NCBI RefSeq assembly: GCF_900236475.1
Contig: NZ_LT963352.1
Coordinates: 3,100,001 to 3,164,000, forward strand
DNA from: Streptomyces chartreusis NRRL 3882
Lineage (GTDB): Bacteria > Actinomycetota > Actinomycetes > Streptomycetales > Streptomycetaceae
DNA length: 64,000 nucleotides
Reading direction: 5' to 3'
Shown: in pieces, positions 34,212-42,911 of the stretch
Numbering within the stretch: position 1 is the stretch's first letter
Layout: every line of letters starts with the position of its first letter
The notes under the pieces: model-generated
Database searches by the model: none
Told to the model about the DNA's origin: nothing
The model's input: the letters and a program-made list of their open reading frames with translations, nothing else
Program-made: the position numbers and the translations under genes

Positions 34212-35069
34212 TCAGACCCCGCCGGCTCCCGGCACGGGAAACGCCCCGAAGGCCCGCCGCGTGATCTCCCCGTACACCTCGGGATCCGTCGTGTACTCCC
34301 CGAGCACACAGGTCTTCCGGCTGCCGTGATAGTCGCTGGACCCGGTCACCAGGAGCCCCAGCTCCTTCGCCAGCCCCCGCAGCCGCGCACGCGTGTCCGT
34401 GTCGTGGTCCATGTGGTCGACCTCGATGCCGTCCAGCCCGGCCGCGGCCATCTCGGCGATCGCGGCCTCCGGCACCGTGCGCCCCCGCTTGCTCGCCCCG
34501 GGGTGCGCGAACACCGCGACCCCGCCCGCGCCCTTGATCAGCCGGATCGCCTCGAAGGGGTCGGTCTCGTGCTTCTCCACGAAGGCCCGGCCGCCGTCGG
34601 CCAGCCAGTCCTGGGTGAACGCGTCGCCGACGGTCGGCACGACGCCCAGCTCGACGAGTGCGGTCGCCACGTGCGGACGCCCGACGGAGCCGTCACCGGC
34701 GATCCGCGCCACCTGCTCCCAGGTCACGGGCACGCCCAGCTCCTGAAGCTTGGCGATCATGCCCCGCGCCCGGGGCACCCGGTCGTCCCGGACCAGCTCG
34801 CGCTCGGCGAGCAACCCCGGTTCCTCGGCGTCGAAGAGATACGCCAGCATGTGCATGCTGATGCCGTCGAGCCGGCAGGAGAGCTCCGCTCCGGTGACCA
34901 GCGTGAGCCCCTCGGGCAACGCGGCGATCGCCTCGGCGTGCCCGCGGGTGGTGTCGTGATCGGTCAGCGCGACGACGTCCAGCCCGGTCGCGGCGGCCTT
35001 CCGCACCAACTCCGCCGGAGCGTCCGTACCGTCGGAAGCGGTGGAGTGGGTGTGCAGATCGATGCGCAC
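34212..35069 (-). CDS. PHP-domain phosphoesterase (RNase AM/YciV-like)
   Basis: 285 residues from GTG 35069, eight bases after TGGAG; GTG 35087 is an alternative with a poorer site. PHP metal-binding motifs are complete: MRIDLHTHSTASDGT (HxH), ALTDHDTTRGH (DH), ELSCRL (Glu), VGRPHVATALV (His), VFAHPGAS and GSSDYHGSRK (C-terminal DxH). The closest known function is 5'-3' nuclease/phosphatase activity on short RNA or 3',5'-bisphosphate nucleotides. The gene stands alone between MarC and a zinc-ribbon protein. Confidence 0.88.
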   Translation of the reverse strand: MRIDLHTHSTASDGTDAPAELVRKAAATGLDVVALTDHDTTRGHAEAIAALPEGLTLVTGAELSCRLDGISMHMLAYLFDAEEPGLLAERELVRDDRVPRARGMIAKLQELGVPVTWEQVARIAGDGSVGRPHVATALVELGVVPTVGDAFTQDWLADGGRAFVEKHETDPFEAIRLIKGAGGVAVFAHPGASKRGRTVPEAAIAEMAAAGLDGIEVDHMDHDTDTRARLRGLAKELGLLVTGSSDYHGSRKTCVLGEYTTDPEVYGEITRRAFGAFPVPGAGGV

Positions 35070-35181
35070 GACGCGGACTCCAGACACTGACGGGACGAGC
35101 AGGGCTGCTCAAGGATAACCGGATTTTCGACACCCCTGTCACACCCGAACCCAGGAAGCGCCCCCTACAGTCAACGCTGAA

Positions 35182-35202
35182 GGGGCGCGGGGAACTGCGC
35201 GA
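35182..35202 (+). repeat. Streptomyces-type intergenic repeat, copy 1
   Basis: This 21-bp core (GGGGCGCGGGGAACTGCGCG plus A) recurs exactly, in inverted orientation, at 61417-61437. Elements of this kind are scattered in Streptomyces intergenic regions near the ends of genes. Confidence 0.7.
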
Positions 35203-35256
35203 CGAGCCACCGACCCCCGCAGCCGCCCGCACACCCGAAGCCCCGCTCCCTGGGCG

Positions 35257-35898
35257 CTACGGCTGAAGCAATCGCGGCGACAGAGCCCCACACGGCACCA
35301 GCTCCACCTCGGCGCCCGCTTCCCGCAGATCCGCCAGCACCAGCTCGTCGTACATCAACAACCCCGACTGCTCCGGCCACACGACCGCCCACAGCCACAT
35401 CCCGAGCGCCTCACCGGCGAACACCGCACGATCCTCCGGCGCACCGGACACATGCCACAGCGGCGTCGGACGCCCGGCGGCGAGAACCTTCGCCTGAGCC
35501 GGCTTCCCGACGTCCATGTACGGCCCCGGATCCGGACCGTCCATGCCCGCGTACCGCGCGCCGAGTCCGACGCCGAGCTCCTCCGCCACCAGGATCAGCT
35601 CACCCATCCCGCCGAGCGGCCCGGGTCCCGTGCAGGCCACGGCCGTGGCGCGGCCACCCGTGCGGTCGTCCCCCGCGCAGGCCACGCCCGTGAACAGCCA
35701 GCCGACGGGCAGCGGCCAGGGCATCCACACCGGCACCCGGGTGCGGTGCACCACGACGTTGAGGGCGTCGACGCTGGGCGGTATCACGGGCTGCACCGGG
35801 TGGACGGTGCCGTGCACATCACACTGCCACGAGTCGGAGAAGAGGCCGGGAGCCCTGACCCGGCCACCGCACTTCGGGCAACTGGGTTCGCCCCTCAT
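35257..35898 (-). CDS. Zinc-ribbon conserved protein (DUF6758-like)
   Basis: 213 residues from ATG 35898. The N-terminus MRGEPSCPKCGGRVRAPG carries a CxxC knuckle, with a later Cys-x-x-His (QCDVHG) that could complete a metal site. The remainder is a globular domain with WMPWPLPVGWLFTGVACAG and GPYMDVGKPAQAKV. The family is conserved in Actinobacteria and, to my knowledge, uncharacterised. It stands beside the PHP-domain gene on the same strand, separated by about 190 bases that contain the repeat at 35182. Confidence 0.75.
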   Translation of the reverse strand: MRGEPSCPKCGGRVRAPGLFSDSWQCDVHGTVHPVQPVIPPSVDALNVVVHRTRVPVWMPWPLPVGWLFTGVACAGDDRTGGRATAVACTGPGPLGGMGELILVAEELGVGLGARYAGMDGPDPGPYMDVGKPAQAKVLAAGRPTPLWHVSGAPEDRAVFAGEALGMWLWAVVWPEQSGLLMYDELVLADLREAGAEVELVPCGALSPRLLQP

Positions 35899-35994
35899 AG
35901 GGCCCCACGGTCCTACCCCCGCCCCGTCGCGTCAAGGACGATCACCCAACCGGACGGAACCCTTCACCCCCACACCAGGTGTAGCTTGCATTAA

Positions 35995-36007
35995 TTAGCC
36001 TATCTAA
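35995..36007. promoter_or_regulatory. Candidate MarR-type operator in an AT-rich promoter
   Basis: TTAGCCTATCTAA is an inverted repeat (TTAG-N5-CTAA) in an AT-rich island at 35980-36035, 51-63 bases before the MFS transporter start. MarR regulators of Streptomyces exporters often use sites of this form. No regulator gene is adjacent. Confidence 0.45.
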
Positions 36008-36057
36008 CTTAGTGTGTGTATATACCAACTACTTTCGTTCGGGAAAGGGAGCAAGCA

Positions 36058-37281
36058 ATGGACCCCTTCGACGCCGGAGCGGGCGGCCTCCTGAAGCAGC
36101 CCAAGTCCGTGTGGGCGACCGCCGGGGCGTCGGTCGTCGCCTTCATGGGCATCGGACTCGTCGACCCGATCCTGCCGTCCATCGCCCAGGGTCTGCACGC
36201 CACGGCCAGCCAGGTCTCCCTGCTCTTCACCTCGTACTTCCTGATCACCGCCGTCGCGATGCTGGTGACGGGCTTCGTCTCCAGCCGGATCGGCGGCCGC
36301 AGGACACTGCTGCTCGGCCTCGCGTTCGTCGTCGTGTTCGCCGGGCTCGCGGGCACCTCCGGATCCGTCGGCGAACTGGTCGGCTTCCGGGCCGGCTGGG
36401 GCCTCGGCAACGCGCTGTTCGTCTCGACGGCCCTCGCGGTCATCGTCGGCGCGGCGGCCGGTGGAAGCGCGGCGGCGATCCTGCTGTACGAGTCGGCCCT
36501 CGGCCTCGGCATGGCGTGCGGTCCGCTGCTGGGCGCCCTGCTCGGCGACGCCAGCTGGCGCTACCCGTTCTTCGGCACGGCGTTCCTGATGGCGGTCGGC
36601 TTCCTGTGCATCGCCGTGTTCCTGAAGGAGCAGCCGAAGCCGGCCCGCAGGACCTCGCTCCTGGACCCGGTCAAGGCGCTGGGCCACGGCGGCCTCGCCT
36701 CGGCGGCGGCCTCGGCGTTCTTCTACAACTACACGTTCTTCACCGTGCTGGCCTTCACCCCGTTCGTGCTGAACATGAGCCCGTACCGGTCGGGGGCGGT
36801 GTTCTTCGCCTGGGGCGTGCTGCTCGCCGTCTTCTCGGTGATCGTGGCGCCGCGGCTCCAGAAGCGGTTCGGCTCGCTGAAGGTGCTCGGCGGTTCGCTG
36901 GTGCTGCTCGCGGCCGACGTGCTCGTGCTCGGCTACGGCGACCACACGACGGCCGTGGTCTGCACGATCCTCTCCGGCGCCTTCATCGGTGTGAACAACA
37001 CCGTCTACACCGAGCTGGCCCTCGGCGTCTCGGACGCGCCCCGGCCGGTGGCGAGCGCGGGCTACAACTTCGTGCGCTGGTTCGCGGCGGCGGCCGCCCC
37101 GTACTTCGCGCCGAAGATCGAGGAGTGGACCGACCTCCACATCCCGTTCGTGGTGGCGGCGGCCACCGCCGTCGTGGGCGCGCTCGTGGTCGTCGTACGG
37201 CGCAAGGCGCTCACCCACGAAGCGGAGGAGCCGGAGACGAAGCACGCGACCGAGGACGGGGTCACCGTCTTCGCCAACTGA
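36058..37281 (+). CDS. MFS transporter (drug/metabolite exporter type)
   Basis: 407 residues from ATG 36058, six bases after AAGGGAG. Twelve membrane segments are discernible. Motif-A-like GFVSSRIGGRRTLLLG lies between segments 2 and 3, with AGWGLGNALFVSTALAV in segment 4 and the motif-C-like GLGMACGPLLGALLG in segment 5. It resembles the DHA1 group of drug:H+ antiporters. The C-terminus is a charged cytosolic tail. Expression is likely controlled through the AT-rich palindrome upstream. The substrate is unknown. Confidence 0.9.
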   Translation: MDPFDAGAGGLLKQPKSVWATAGASVVAFMGIGLVDPILPSIAQGLHATASQVSLLFTSYFLITAVAMLVTGFVSSRIGGRRTLLLGLAFVVVFAGLAGTSGSVGELVGFRAGWGLGNALFVSTALAVIVGAAAGGSAAAILLYESALGLGMACGPLLGALLGDASWRYPFFGTAFLMAVGFLCIAVFLKEQPKPARRTSLLDPVKALGHGGLASAAASAFFYNYTFFTVLAFTPFVLNMSPYRSGAVFFAWGVLLAVFSVIVAPRLQKRFGSLKVLGGSLVLLAADVLVLGYGDHTTAVVCTILSGAFIGVNNTVYTELALGVSDAPRPVASAGYNFVRWFAAAAAPYFAPKIEEWTDLHIPFVVAAATAVVGALVVVVRRKALTHEAEEPETKHATEDGVTVFAN

Positions 37282-37311
37282 GCTTTCATGGCCACAGGTT
37301 GGTGAGCTTCC

Positions 37312-37896
37312 TCACTCCAGCGGGACGGACTTCCGGGACGGATCCCGGAGGTCCGTCCCCTGGTTCAGCCACCTCTCCTGGAGCGCCTGGGCGCCGTGCA
37401 CGCGCTTCCAGGCGGCCTCGTTGGGGGTCATCGGCAGCAGCGGCAGGAACCGCACCGGGTCGAGGGGCTCGTCGAGCTCCAGGTCCTCGACCAGACCGCC
37501 CGGCTCGGCGACCAGGACCGAGGTGAAGGGGGCGCCGGGCCACAGCGGTTCGCCGACGTCGAGCGACGCCCCAGGAGCCACGACCAGGCCCTCCACCTGC
37601 GGTGACGCGGCGAGCACGGCGAGCGGGCGGAGCGCCTTGTCGGTGTCGGCCAGCCCGGCACGCACGGAGAGGACCAGCTCGGCGCGCGGACCCTTGACCG
37701 GGTCGGCGACCACCGTCGTGGGGTCCGTCATGGGGTGCGCGGACATGCCGAGCGTGGCGTAGCGGACGATCTCCCCCTCCTGGAAGCGGAGCACCTCGAT
37801 GCGGTCCGTGCCCAGGAAGGTGACCGCCGCGCGCCCGTCCGGTTCGCCCAGCGCGGTACGCAACCGGGCCTCGACCAGAGGAAGAACATTTGCCAT
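37312..37896 (-). CDS. Suppressor-of-fused (Sufu) domain protein
   Basis: 194 residues from ATG 37896. There is no Shine-Dalgarno, but TATGCT lies six bases upstream, so translation is probably leaderless. Sufu-like features: VLRFQEGEIVRYATLGMSAHP, AELVLSVRAGL, VLAASPQVEGLVVAPGASLD and FLPLLPMTPNEAAW, the last being the family's characteristic C-terminal element. Bacterial Sufu proteins are often immunity proteins to toxins or stand-alone proteins of unknown role; no toxin gene is adjacent. It is convergent with the MFS gene. Confidence 0.8.
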   Translation of the reverse strand: MANVLPLVEARLRTALGEPDGRAAVTFLGTDRIEVLRFQEGEIVRYATLGMSAHPMTDPTTVVADPVKGPRAELVLSVRAGLADTDKALRPLAVLAASPQVEGLVVAPGASLDVGEPLWPGAPFTSVLVAEPGGLVEDLELDEPLDPVRFLPLLPMTPNEAAWKRVHGAQALQERWLNQGTDLRDPSRKSVPLE

Positions 37897-38063
37897 GCGG
37901 CGAGCATAGAACTCGTCAGTAGCGGGCAAACAAGGGCCTTGACACGTCGGGCGGCTGATACTCTTGCCCGGTGGTTCGGGGCAGCACGCAGAAGCGTCGC
38001 GATCAAGCCCCGACGCCGAAGGAACTCCCTTACGAGGGACCGGCCGGAGGAGGTGGGACTGCA

Positions 38064-38117
38064 ATGGACCGAAGTCGACCGTGCAGTAGCACCACGCTCT
38101 TCCCGCCGCTGACGTAG
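38064..38117 (+). CDS. Possible 17-codon leader ORF upstream of corA
   Basis: ATG 38064 follows the very strong GGAGGAGGTGGG and opens a 17-codon frame, MDRSRPCSSTTLFPPLT, ending at TAG. It sits 239 bases before corA in a 459-base region without other genes. Several short inverted repeats lie between it and corA. A Pro-rich leader peptide controls the Mg2+ transporter gene mgtA in Salmonella, so a regulatory role is conceivable. The evidence here is only the ribosome-binding site and position. Confidence 0.35.
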   Translation: MDRSRPCSSTTLFPPLT

Positions 38118-38355
38118 CTGTTCTGGCTCTGGCTGGTCGCCACCTCTCGCACTCGCTCCACGCGGAAGAGCGCTTCGTTTCGCTTTGCCTGATCTGCCTC
38201 AGTAGCTGAATCAGTAACGAGACTCGCCACCGCGACGGTGCGGTGCTCCCCGCTTTGTGGACGTGCCAAACATCATCAGTCCCAACGTCCTCATTCCGGG
38301 TAGTTCCACCTGTCGGGTCCGGCGCCTTTCGTTGCCTGTCGCGAAGGAGCCCGCC

Positions 38356-39471
38356 ATGTCGATGATCCGCGACCTGCGCGCCGTCGTCCGTCCGTCCCGC
38401 GTGTCGCTGCGCAAGGAGGGCGGGACGTACGACGCCACCCGTAGCCCCGCGACGGCCTCCGCCGTCGTCGACTGCGCCATCTACCGGGACGGCCGCCGCA
38501 TCCAGACCGAGAACCCGCTCACGCCGCACGAGGCGGTGCGCCTGGTGCGCCGCGACGGCGGCTTCGTGTGGATCGGCCTGCACGAGCCGACCGAAGCCGA
38601 ATTCTCCGGCATCGCCAGTGAGTTCGGGCTGCACCCGCTGGCCGTGGAGGACGCCGTCCAGGCCCACCAGCGGCCCAAGCTGGAGCGCTACGACGACTCC
38701 CTCTTCACGGTCTTCAAGACCATCCACTACGTCGAGCACGACCAGCTCGACGCCAACAGCGAGGTCGTCGAGTCCGGTGAGGTCATGTGCTTCACCGGGC
38801 GGGACTTCTTCATCACCGTCCGGCACGGCGGGCAGGGATCCCTGCGGGCCCTCAGGCACCGCCTCCAGGACGACCCCGAGCTGCTGGCCAAGGGCCCCTC
38901 GGCCGTGCTGCACGCCATCGCCGACCACGTCGTCGACGGCTACATCGCGGTCGCCGACGCCGTGCAGGACGACATCGACGAGGTCGAGACCGAGGTGTTC
39001 TCACCGGGGCGCAAGGGATCCCCGCGCGGCTCGGACGCCGGCCGGATCTACCAACTCAAGCGCGAGGTGCTGGAGTTCAAGCGGGCCGTGTCGCCGCTGC
39101 TGCGGCCCATGCAGCTGCTGAGCGAGCGGCCGATGCGGCTCATCGACCCGGACATCCAGAAGTACTTCCGGGACGTCGCCGACCACCTGGCCCGGGTCCA
39201 GGAGCAGGTCCTCGGCTTCGACGAGCTGCTCAACTCCATCCTCCAGGCCAACCTCGCGCAGGCGTCCGTGGCGCAGAACGAGGACATGCGGAAGATCACC
39301 TCATGGGCCGCGATCATCGCCGTGCCGACGATGGTGTGCGGGGTGTACGGCATGAACTTCGACCACATGCCGGAGCTGCACTGGCGCTACGGCTACCCGG
39401 TGATCATGGGCATCACCGTGGTCATCTGCCTGGGCATCCACCGCACATTGAAGCGGAACGGGTGGCTGTGA
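38356..39471 (+). CDS. corA: CorA-family magnesium/cobalt channel
   Basis: 371 residues from ATG 38356, with GAAGGAG six bases upstream. A long cytosolic N-terminal domain (FVWIGLHEPTEAEFSGIASE; LAVEDAVQAHQRPKLERYDD) is followed by long helices and two C-terminal membrane segments. The universal pore motif YGMNF lies between them (about 336). The C-terminus ends KRNGWL. It forms a homopentameric Mg2+ channel. With the MgtE-like protein at 40993 it makes a Mg2+-associated neighbourhood, as in mycobacteria. Confidence 0.95.
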   Translation: MSMIRDLRAVVRPSRVSLRKEGGTYDATRSPATASAVVDCAIYRDGRRIQTENPLTPHEAVRLVRRDGGFVWIGLHEPTEAEFSGIASEFGLHPLAVEDAVQAHQRPKLERYDDSLFTVFKTIHYVEHDQLDANSEVVESGEVMCFTGRDFFITVRHGGQGSLRALRHRLQDDPELLAKGPSAVLHAIADHVVDGYIAVADAVQDDIDEVETEVFSPGRKGSPRGSDAGRIYQLKREVLEFKRAVSPLLRPMQLLSERPMRLIDPDIQKYFRDVADHLARVQEQVLGFDELLNSILQANLAQASVAQNEDMRKITSWAAIIAVPTMVCGVYGMNFDHMPELHWRYGYPVIMGITVVICLGIHRTLKRNGWL

Positions 39472-39494
39472 ACGGCGTGGATAGGCTGGGGGGC

Positions 39495-40007
39495 ATGACA
39501 AGCGAGCTGCTCGGCCAGGCCCTCGTCGAGGAGGCCACGAAGAAGTCCGGCCTCGTCTGGGTCCAGGGCCCCGACGGCCCGGCGCGTGCGCTGTGGCACG
39601 TGTGGCACGAGGGTGCCGCGTGCCTGGTCGGCGACGGTCCCGGCGAGCAGCCGCTGCCGGGCCTGGCCGACGGGGCCGAGGCCCGGGTGACGGTCCGCAG
39701 CAAGGACAAGGGGGGCCGGCTGGTCTCCTGGACGGCCCGGGTCACCCAGCTCGCCCCGGGCTCCGAGGCGTGGGACGCGGCCGTCGCCGAGCTCAAGGGC
39801 AAGCGGCTGAACGCGCCCGACGGCGAGGCCATGACGGACCGCTGGGCCCGCGAGTGCCGGGTGCTGCGCCTGGAGCCGACCGGGGCGACGTCGCCGCTGC
39901 CCGACGACTCCCTGTCCGAGCCGCCGCTGCCGACTCCGGCGATCACCCGCCGGCCGATTCCGGCGGGCCTGCCCCGCCTGCTGCTGAGGAAGCGCAAACG
40001 CAGCTGA
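39495..40007 (+). CDS. Conserved protein, possibly split-barrel fold
   Basis: 170 residues from ATG 39495. TAGGCT lies seven bases before the ATG, suggesting a leaderless mRNA with its own promoter inside the end of corA. An upstream GTG (39468) overlaps the corA stop as GTGA and would add nine residues. The sequence (VWVQGPDGPARALWHVWHEG, then ARVTVRSKDKGGRLVSW) resembles the beta-strands of FMN-binding split barrels, but I cannot name a family with confidence. The C-terminus is basic (RLLLRKRKRS). Confidence 0.65.
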   Translation: MTSELLGQALVEEATKKSGLVWVQGPDGPARALWHVWHEGAACLVGDGPGEQPLPGLADGAEARVTVRSKDKGGRLVSWTARVTQLAPGSEAWDAAVAELKGKRLNAPDGEAMTDRWARECRVLRLEPTGATSPLPDDSLSEPPLPTPAITRRPIPAGLPRLLLRKRKRS

Positions 40008-40011
40008 CCGG

Positions 40012-40767
40012 CTACGACGTCGGCAGCTGCCTGCCGTAGTCCACCGTCTCGTTCTTCTCCGGCTCCCTCAGGGAGAAGTCCTGCCCCCAGGCGGAGAACG
40101 TGAGGGTACCCGCCCCACCGGCCCGCTCCAGGCGTAGCGGATACGGCTTGCCCTCCAGGGACACCTCCAGGGTGCCGCCGGAGCCCTTGCCGCCCGAGAT
40201 GCGGATGGTGCGGATGCCCGCCTGCTCGTCGTGGCCGTCCGTCGCGAGCTTGCCGTGCAGGGTCAGCAGACCGTCGAGGAGGACACCCTTGTCCGTGAAA
40301 CCGCTGAACTTCTGGTACGAAGGGTCGCCCTGGGGCACCTTCACGAACTTGCCGCCGAGCTTGGACGCCGCGGCGGCGTCCGCCTTGCCGCCCTCGCCCT
40401 GGCCCGCGCCATGACTCCAGAACTCCGCGTCGGCCTTGACGAAGAGCTGCTCGCCGACGCGCAGCAGCCGGAAGGTCGTCCCCTTGGTGGTGACCGACCC
40501 TTCGCCGCCGTCGTCCTTCAGTCGCATGTCGAGCGCGTACGTGCGCCCGCCGCTGACGACGCTGCCGTGCACCCGGACCGCCCCGGCGGACTCGGCCGCC
40601 GCACGGGTCTTGGCCTGGATCTTCTCGGCGGGCAGTCTGCCGACCCCGTTGGTGCCCTCGTTCGGGTCCTCCGCGCAGCCCGTGAGCACCGTTCCGGTCA
40701 CGGCCAGTACGCACATCGCGCTCGCGAGTGCGGCACTGTGCTTGCGGCCCTGGCGAATCGGAGTCAC
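40012..40767 (-). CDS. Secreted lipoprotein, LppX/LprG-like
   Basis: 251 residues from GTG 40767. Signal peptide and lipobox VLTGC (Cys about 31). The mature part has the beta-rich pattern of actinobacterial LppX/LprAFG lipid carriers: KTRAAAESAGAVRVHGSV, YALDMRLKDDGGEGSVTTKG, FRLLRVGEQLFVKADAEFW, and the Lys-x-Val-Pro pair KFVKVPQGDPSYQKF. Such proteins bind lipids or act as envelope chaperones. It converges on the preceding gene with only four bases between stop codons. Confidence 0.8.
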   Translation of the reverse strand: MTPIRQGRKHSAALASAMCVLAVTGTVLTGCAEDPNEGTNGVGRLPAEKIQAKTRAAAESAGAVRVHGSVVSGGRTYALDMRLKDDGGEGSVTTKGTTFRLLRVGEQLFVKADAEFWSHGAGQGEGGKADAAAASKLGGKFVKVPQGDPSYQKFSGFTDKGVLLDGLLTLHGKLATDGHDEQAGIRTIRISGGKGSGGTLEVSLEGKPYPLRLERAGGAGTLTFSAWGQDFSLREPEKNETVDYGRQLPTS

Positions 40768-40992
40768 AGGTGGGGCTGCCTCTCTGACGGGAGACCTGAA
40801 CGGCGTACCGCAGGGTACCGGGGACGTGCGGGCAGGTCGGAGCCAGTCCGTCCGGACGGCCCGCCGACGCGCCCCCGATCAGGACGGGCTAGCCTGAAGC
40901 CCACCCGAGCGGGCAATTCGGAAAAGACAGGCACACAGACCGGCACACAGTCAGACACCACGGAACACCCCGCACGAAAAGGAGCCGCGGCC

Positions 40993-42279
40993 ATGGCAGC
41001 GGGCGCCCCCCGGATCTTCGTATCGCACCTCTCCGGTGTCGCCGTCTTCGACCCCGCCGGCGACCAGGTGGGGCGTGTCCGCGATCTGGTCGTCATGCTG
41101 CGGGTGGCACAGCGACCGCCGAGGCTGCTCGGCCTCGTCGTCGAACTCGCCACCCGCCGCCGCATCTTCCTGCCGATGACCCGGGTCACCGCCATCCAGT
41201 CCGGACAGGTCATCACCACCGGCGTGCTCAACGTCCGGCGCTTCGAGCAGCGGCCCACCGAGCGGCTGGTCTTCGGGGAACTGCTGGACCGGCGCGTCGT
41301 CCTCACCGAGACCGGCGAGGAGGTCACCGTCCTCGATCTGTCGGTGCATCAGCTGCCGGCCCGCCGGGAGTGGGAGATCGACCGGGTCTTCGTCCGCAAG
41401 GGCAGGAAGGGCAGTGCCTTCCGGCGCGCCAAGGGCGAGGCGCTGACCGTCGAGTGGACCGCCGTCTCCGGCTTCTCCCTGGAGGAGCAGGGGCAGGGCG
41501 CCGAGAACCTGCTCGCCACGTTCGAGCAGCTGCGCCCCGCCGACCTGGCCAACGTCCTGCACCACCTCTCCCCCAAGCGCCGGGCCGAGGTCGCCGCCGC
41601 CCTCGACGACGACCGGCTGGCCGACGTGCTGGAGGAGCTCCCGGAGGACGACCAGATCGAGATCCTCGGCAAGCTGAAGGAGGAGCGCGCCGCCGACGTC
41701 CTGGAGGCCATGGACCCCGACGACGCGGCGGACCTGCTGGGCGAGCTGCCGACGGACGAGCAGGAGCGGCTGCTGAGCCTGATGCAGCCCGGCGACGCGG
41801 CCGACATGCGGCGCCTGATGTCGTACGAGGACCGCACGGCGGGCGGTCTGATGACCACCGAGCCGATCGTGCTGCGACCGGACGCCACCGTCGCCGACGC
41901 CCTCGCCCGCGTCCGCAACCCCGACCTCTCCCCCGCCCTGGCCGCCCAGGTCTACGTCTGCCGGCCACCGGACGAGACACCGACCGGCAAGTACCTCGGC
42001 ACGGTCCACTTCCAGCGGCTGCTGCGCGAGCCACCGCCCTCCCTGGTCAGCTCGATCGTGGACAGCGACCTGCAACCGCTCGACCCCGACGCGGACCTGC
42101 CCGCCATCGCCGGGTTCTTCGCCACGTACGACATGGTCGCGGCGCCCGTGGTGGACGAGGCCGGCTCGCTGCTGGGCGCGGTGACCGTGGACGACGTACT
42201 CGACCACATGCTCCCGGAGGACTGGCGGGAGACGGAGTTCCACCTGGCCGAGGAGGAGGTGGCGACCGATGGTTCCTGA
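40993..42279 (+). CDS. MgtE-like cytosolic protein: PRC-barrel, MgtE N-domain and CBS pair, no membrane domain
   Basis: 428 residues from ATG 40993, with AAGGAG upstream. Order: PRC-barrel-like domain (about 8-140: VFDPAGDQVGRVRDLVVM); MgtE superhelical N domain (about 170-280: LRPADLANVLHHLSPKRRAE, then EDDQIEILGKLKEERAAD and MDPDDAADLLGELP); and two CBS motifs (MTTEPIVLRPDATVADAL; VDEAGSLLGAVTVDDVLDH). The transmembrane channel of true MgtE is missing, so it can sense but not transport. It overlaps the DUF1003 gene by 11 bases and forms an operon with it. Confidence 0.88.
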   Translation: MAAGAPRIFVSHLSGVAVFDPAGDQVGRVRDLVVMLRVAQRPPRLLGLVVELATRRRIFLPMTRVTAIQSGQVITTGVLNVRRFEQRPTERLVFGELLDRRVVLTETGEEVTVLDLSVHQLPARREWEIDRVFVRKGRKGSAFRRAKGEALTVEWTAVSGFSLEEQGQGAENLLATFEQLRPADLANVLHHLSPKRRAEVAAALDDDRLADVLEELPEDDQIEILGKLKEERAADVLEAMDPDDAADLLGELPTDEQERLLSLMQPGDAADMRRLMSYEDRTAGGLMTTEPIVLRPDATVADALARVRNPDLSPALAAQVYVCRPPDETPTGKYLGTVHFQRLLREPPPSLVSSIVDSDLQPLDPDADLPAIAGFFATYDMVAAPVVDEAGSLLGAVTVDDVLDHMLPEDWRETEFHLAEEEVATDGS

Positions 42280-42868
42280 GCGCGAGACCCTGCGCGAGCG
42301 CACTCCGTCCGGTTCCACGGCCGCGGGCCGGCCGCGCACCGCCCGCCTCGACCAGCCGGGCGTGCCCAAGCGCCGGATCCTGCCCGAGTACGACCCGGAG
42401 GCCTTCGGGCGGTTGTCGGAACGCATCGCGCGCTTCCTCGGCACCGGACGGTTCCTGGTCTGGATGACGGCCGTCATCATCCTGTGGGTGGCCTGGAACA
42501 GCCTCGCCCCGCGCGACCTGCGCTTCGACGAGTACCCGTTCATCTTCCTGACCCTGATGCTGTCGCTCCAGGCCTCCTACGCCGCGCCGCTGATCCTGCT
42601 CGCGCAGAACCGGCAGGACGACCGCGACCGGGTCAACCTGGAGCAGGACCGCAAGCAGAACGAGCGGTCGATCGCGGACACCGAGTACCTGACCCGCGAG
42701 GTCGCCGCCCTGCGCATCGGCCTCGGCGAGGTCGCCACCCGCGACTGGATCCGCTCGGAACTCCAGGACGTGGTCAAGGAACTGGAGGAGCGGCACGACG
42801 GCCACCGTCACGACCCCGTCGTATTCCCGGCGGAACGGTCACGGGGACGTGACGCAGACGACCGCTGA
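42269..42868 (+). CDS. DUF1003 membrane protein
   Basis: 199 residues. ATG 42269 lies inside the end of the MgtE-like gene and is preceded by GGAGGAGG. Two membrane segments form a hairpin (FLVWMTAVIILWVAWNSLA; FIFLTLMLSLQASYAAPLILL), followed by NRQDDRDR and a charged helical tail, the DUF1003 signature. Family function is unknown. Tight coupling to the MgtE-like sensor suggests it may be its membrane partner in Mg2+ handling; that is an inference from the overlap and from its conserved pairing. Confidence 0.88.
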   Translation: MVPERETLRERTPSGSTAAGRPRTARLDQPGVPKRRILPEYDPEAFGRLSERIARFLGTGRFLVWMTAVIILWVAWNSLAPRDLRFDEYPFIFLTLMLSLQASYAAPLILLAQNRQDDRDRVNLEQDRKQNERSIADTEYLTREVAALRIGLGEVATRDWIRSELQDVVKELEERHDGHRHDPVVFPAERSRGRDADDR

Positions 42869-42911
42869 GACGCTTTCCTACGCCCCGGTACGTCGCCGTA
42901 CCATCGTCCTT

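Noticed and set aside
37897..38355. Known Mg2+ riboswitch (M-box) or c-di-AMP riboswitch before corA
   Set aside because: None of the conserved sequence blocks of these RNAs could be recognised by eye; a covariance search would be decisive.
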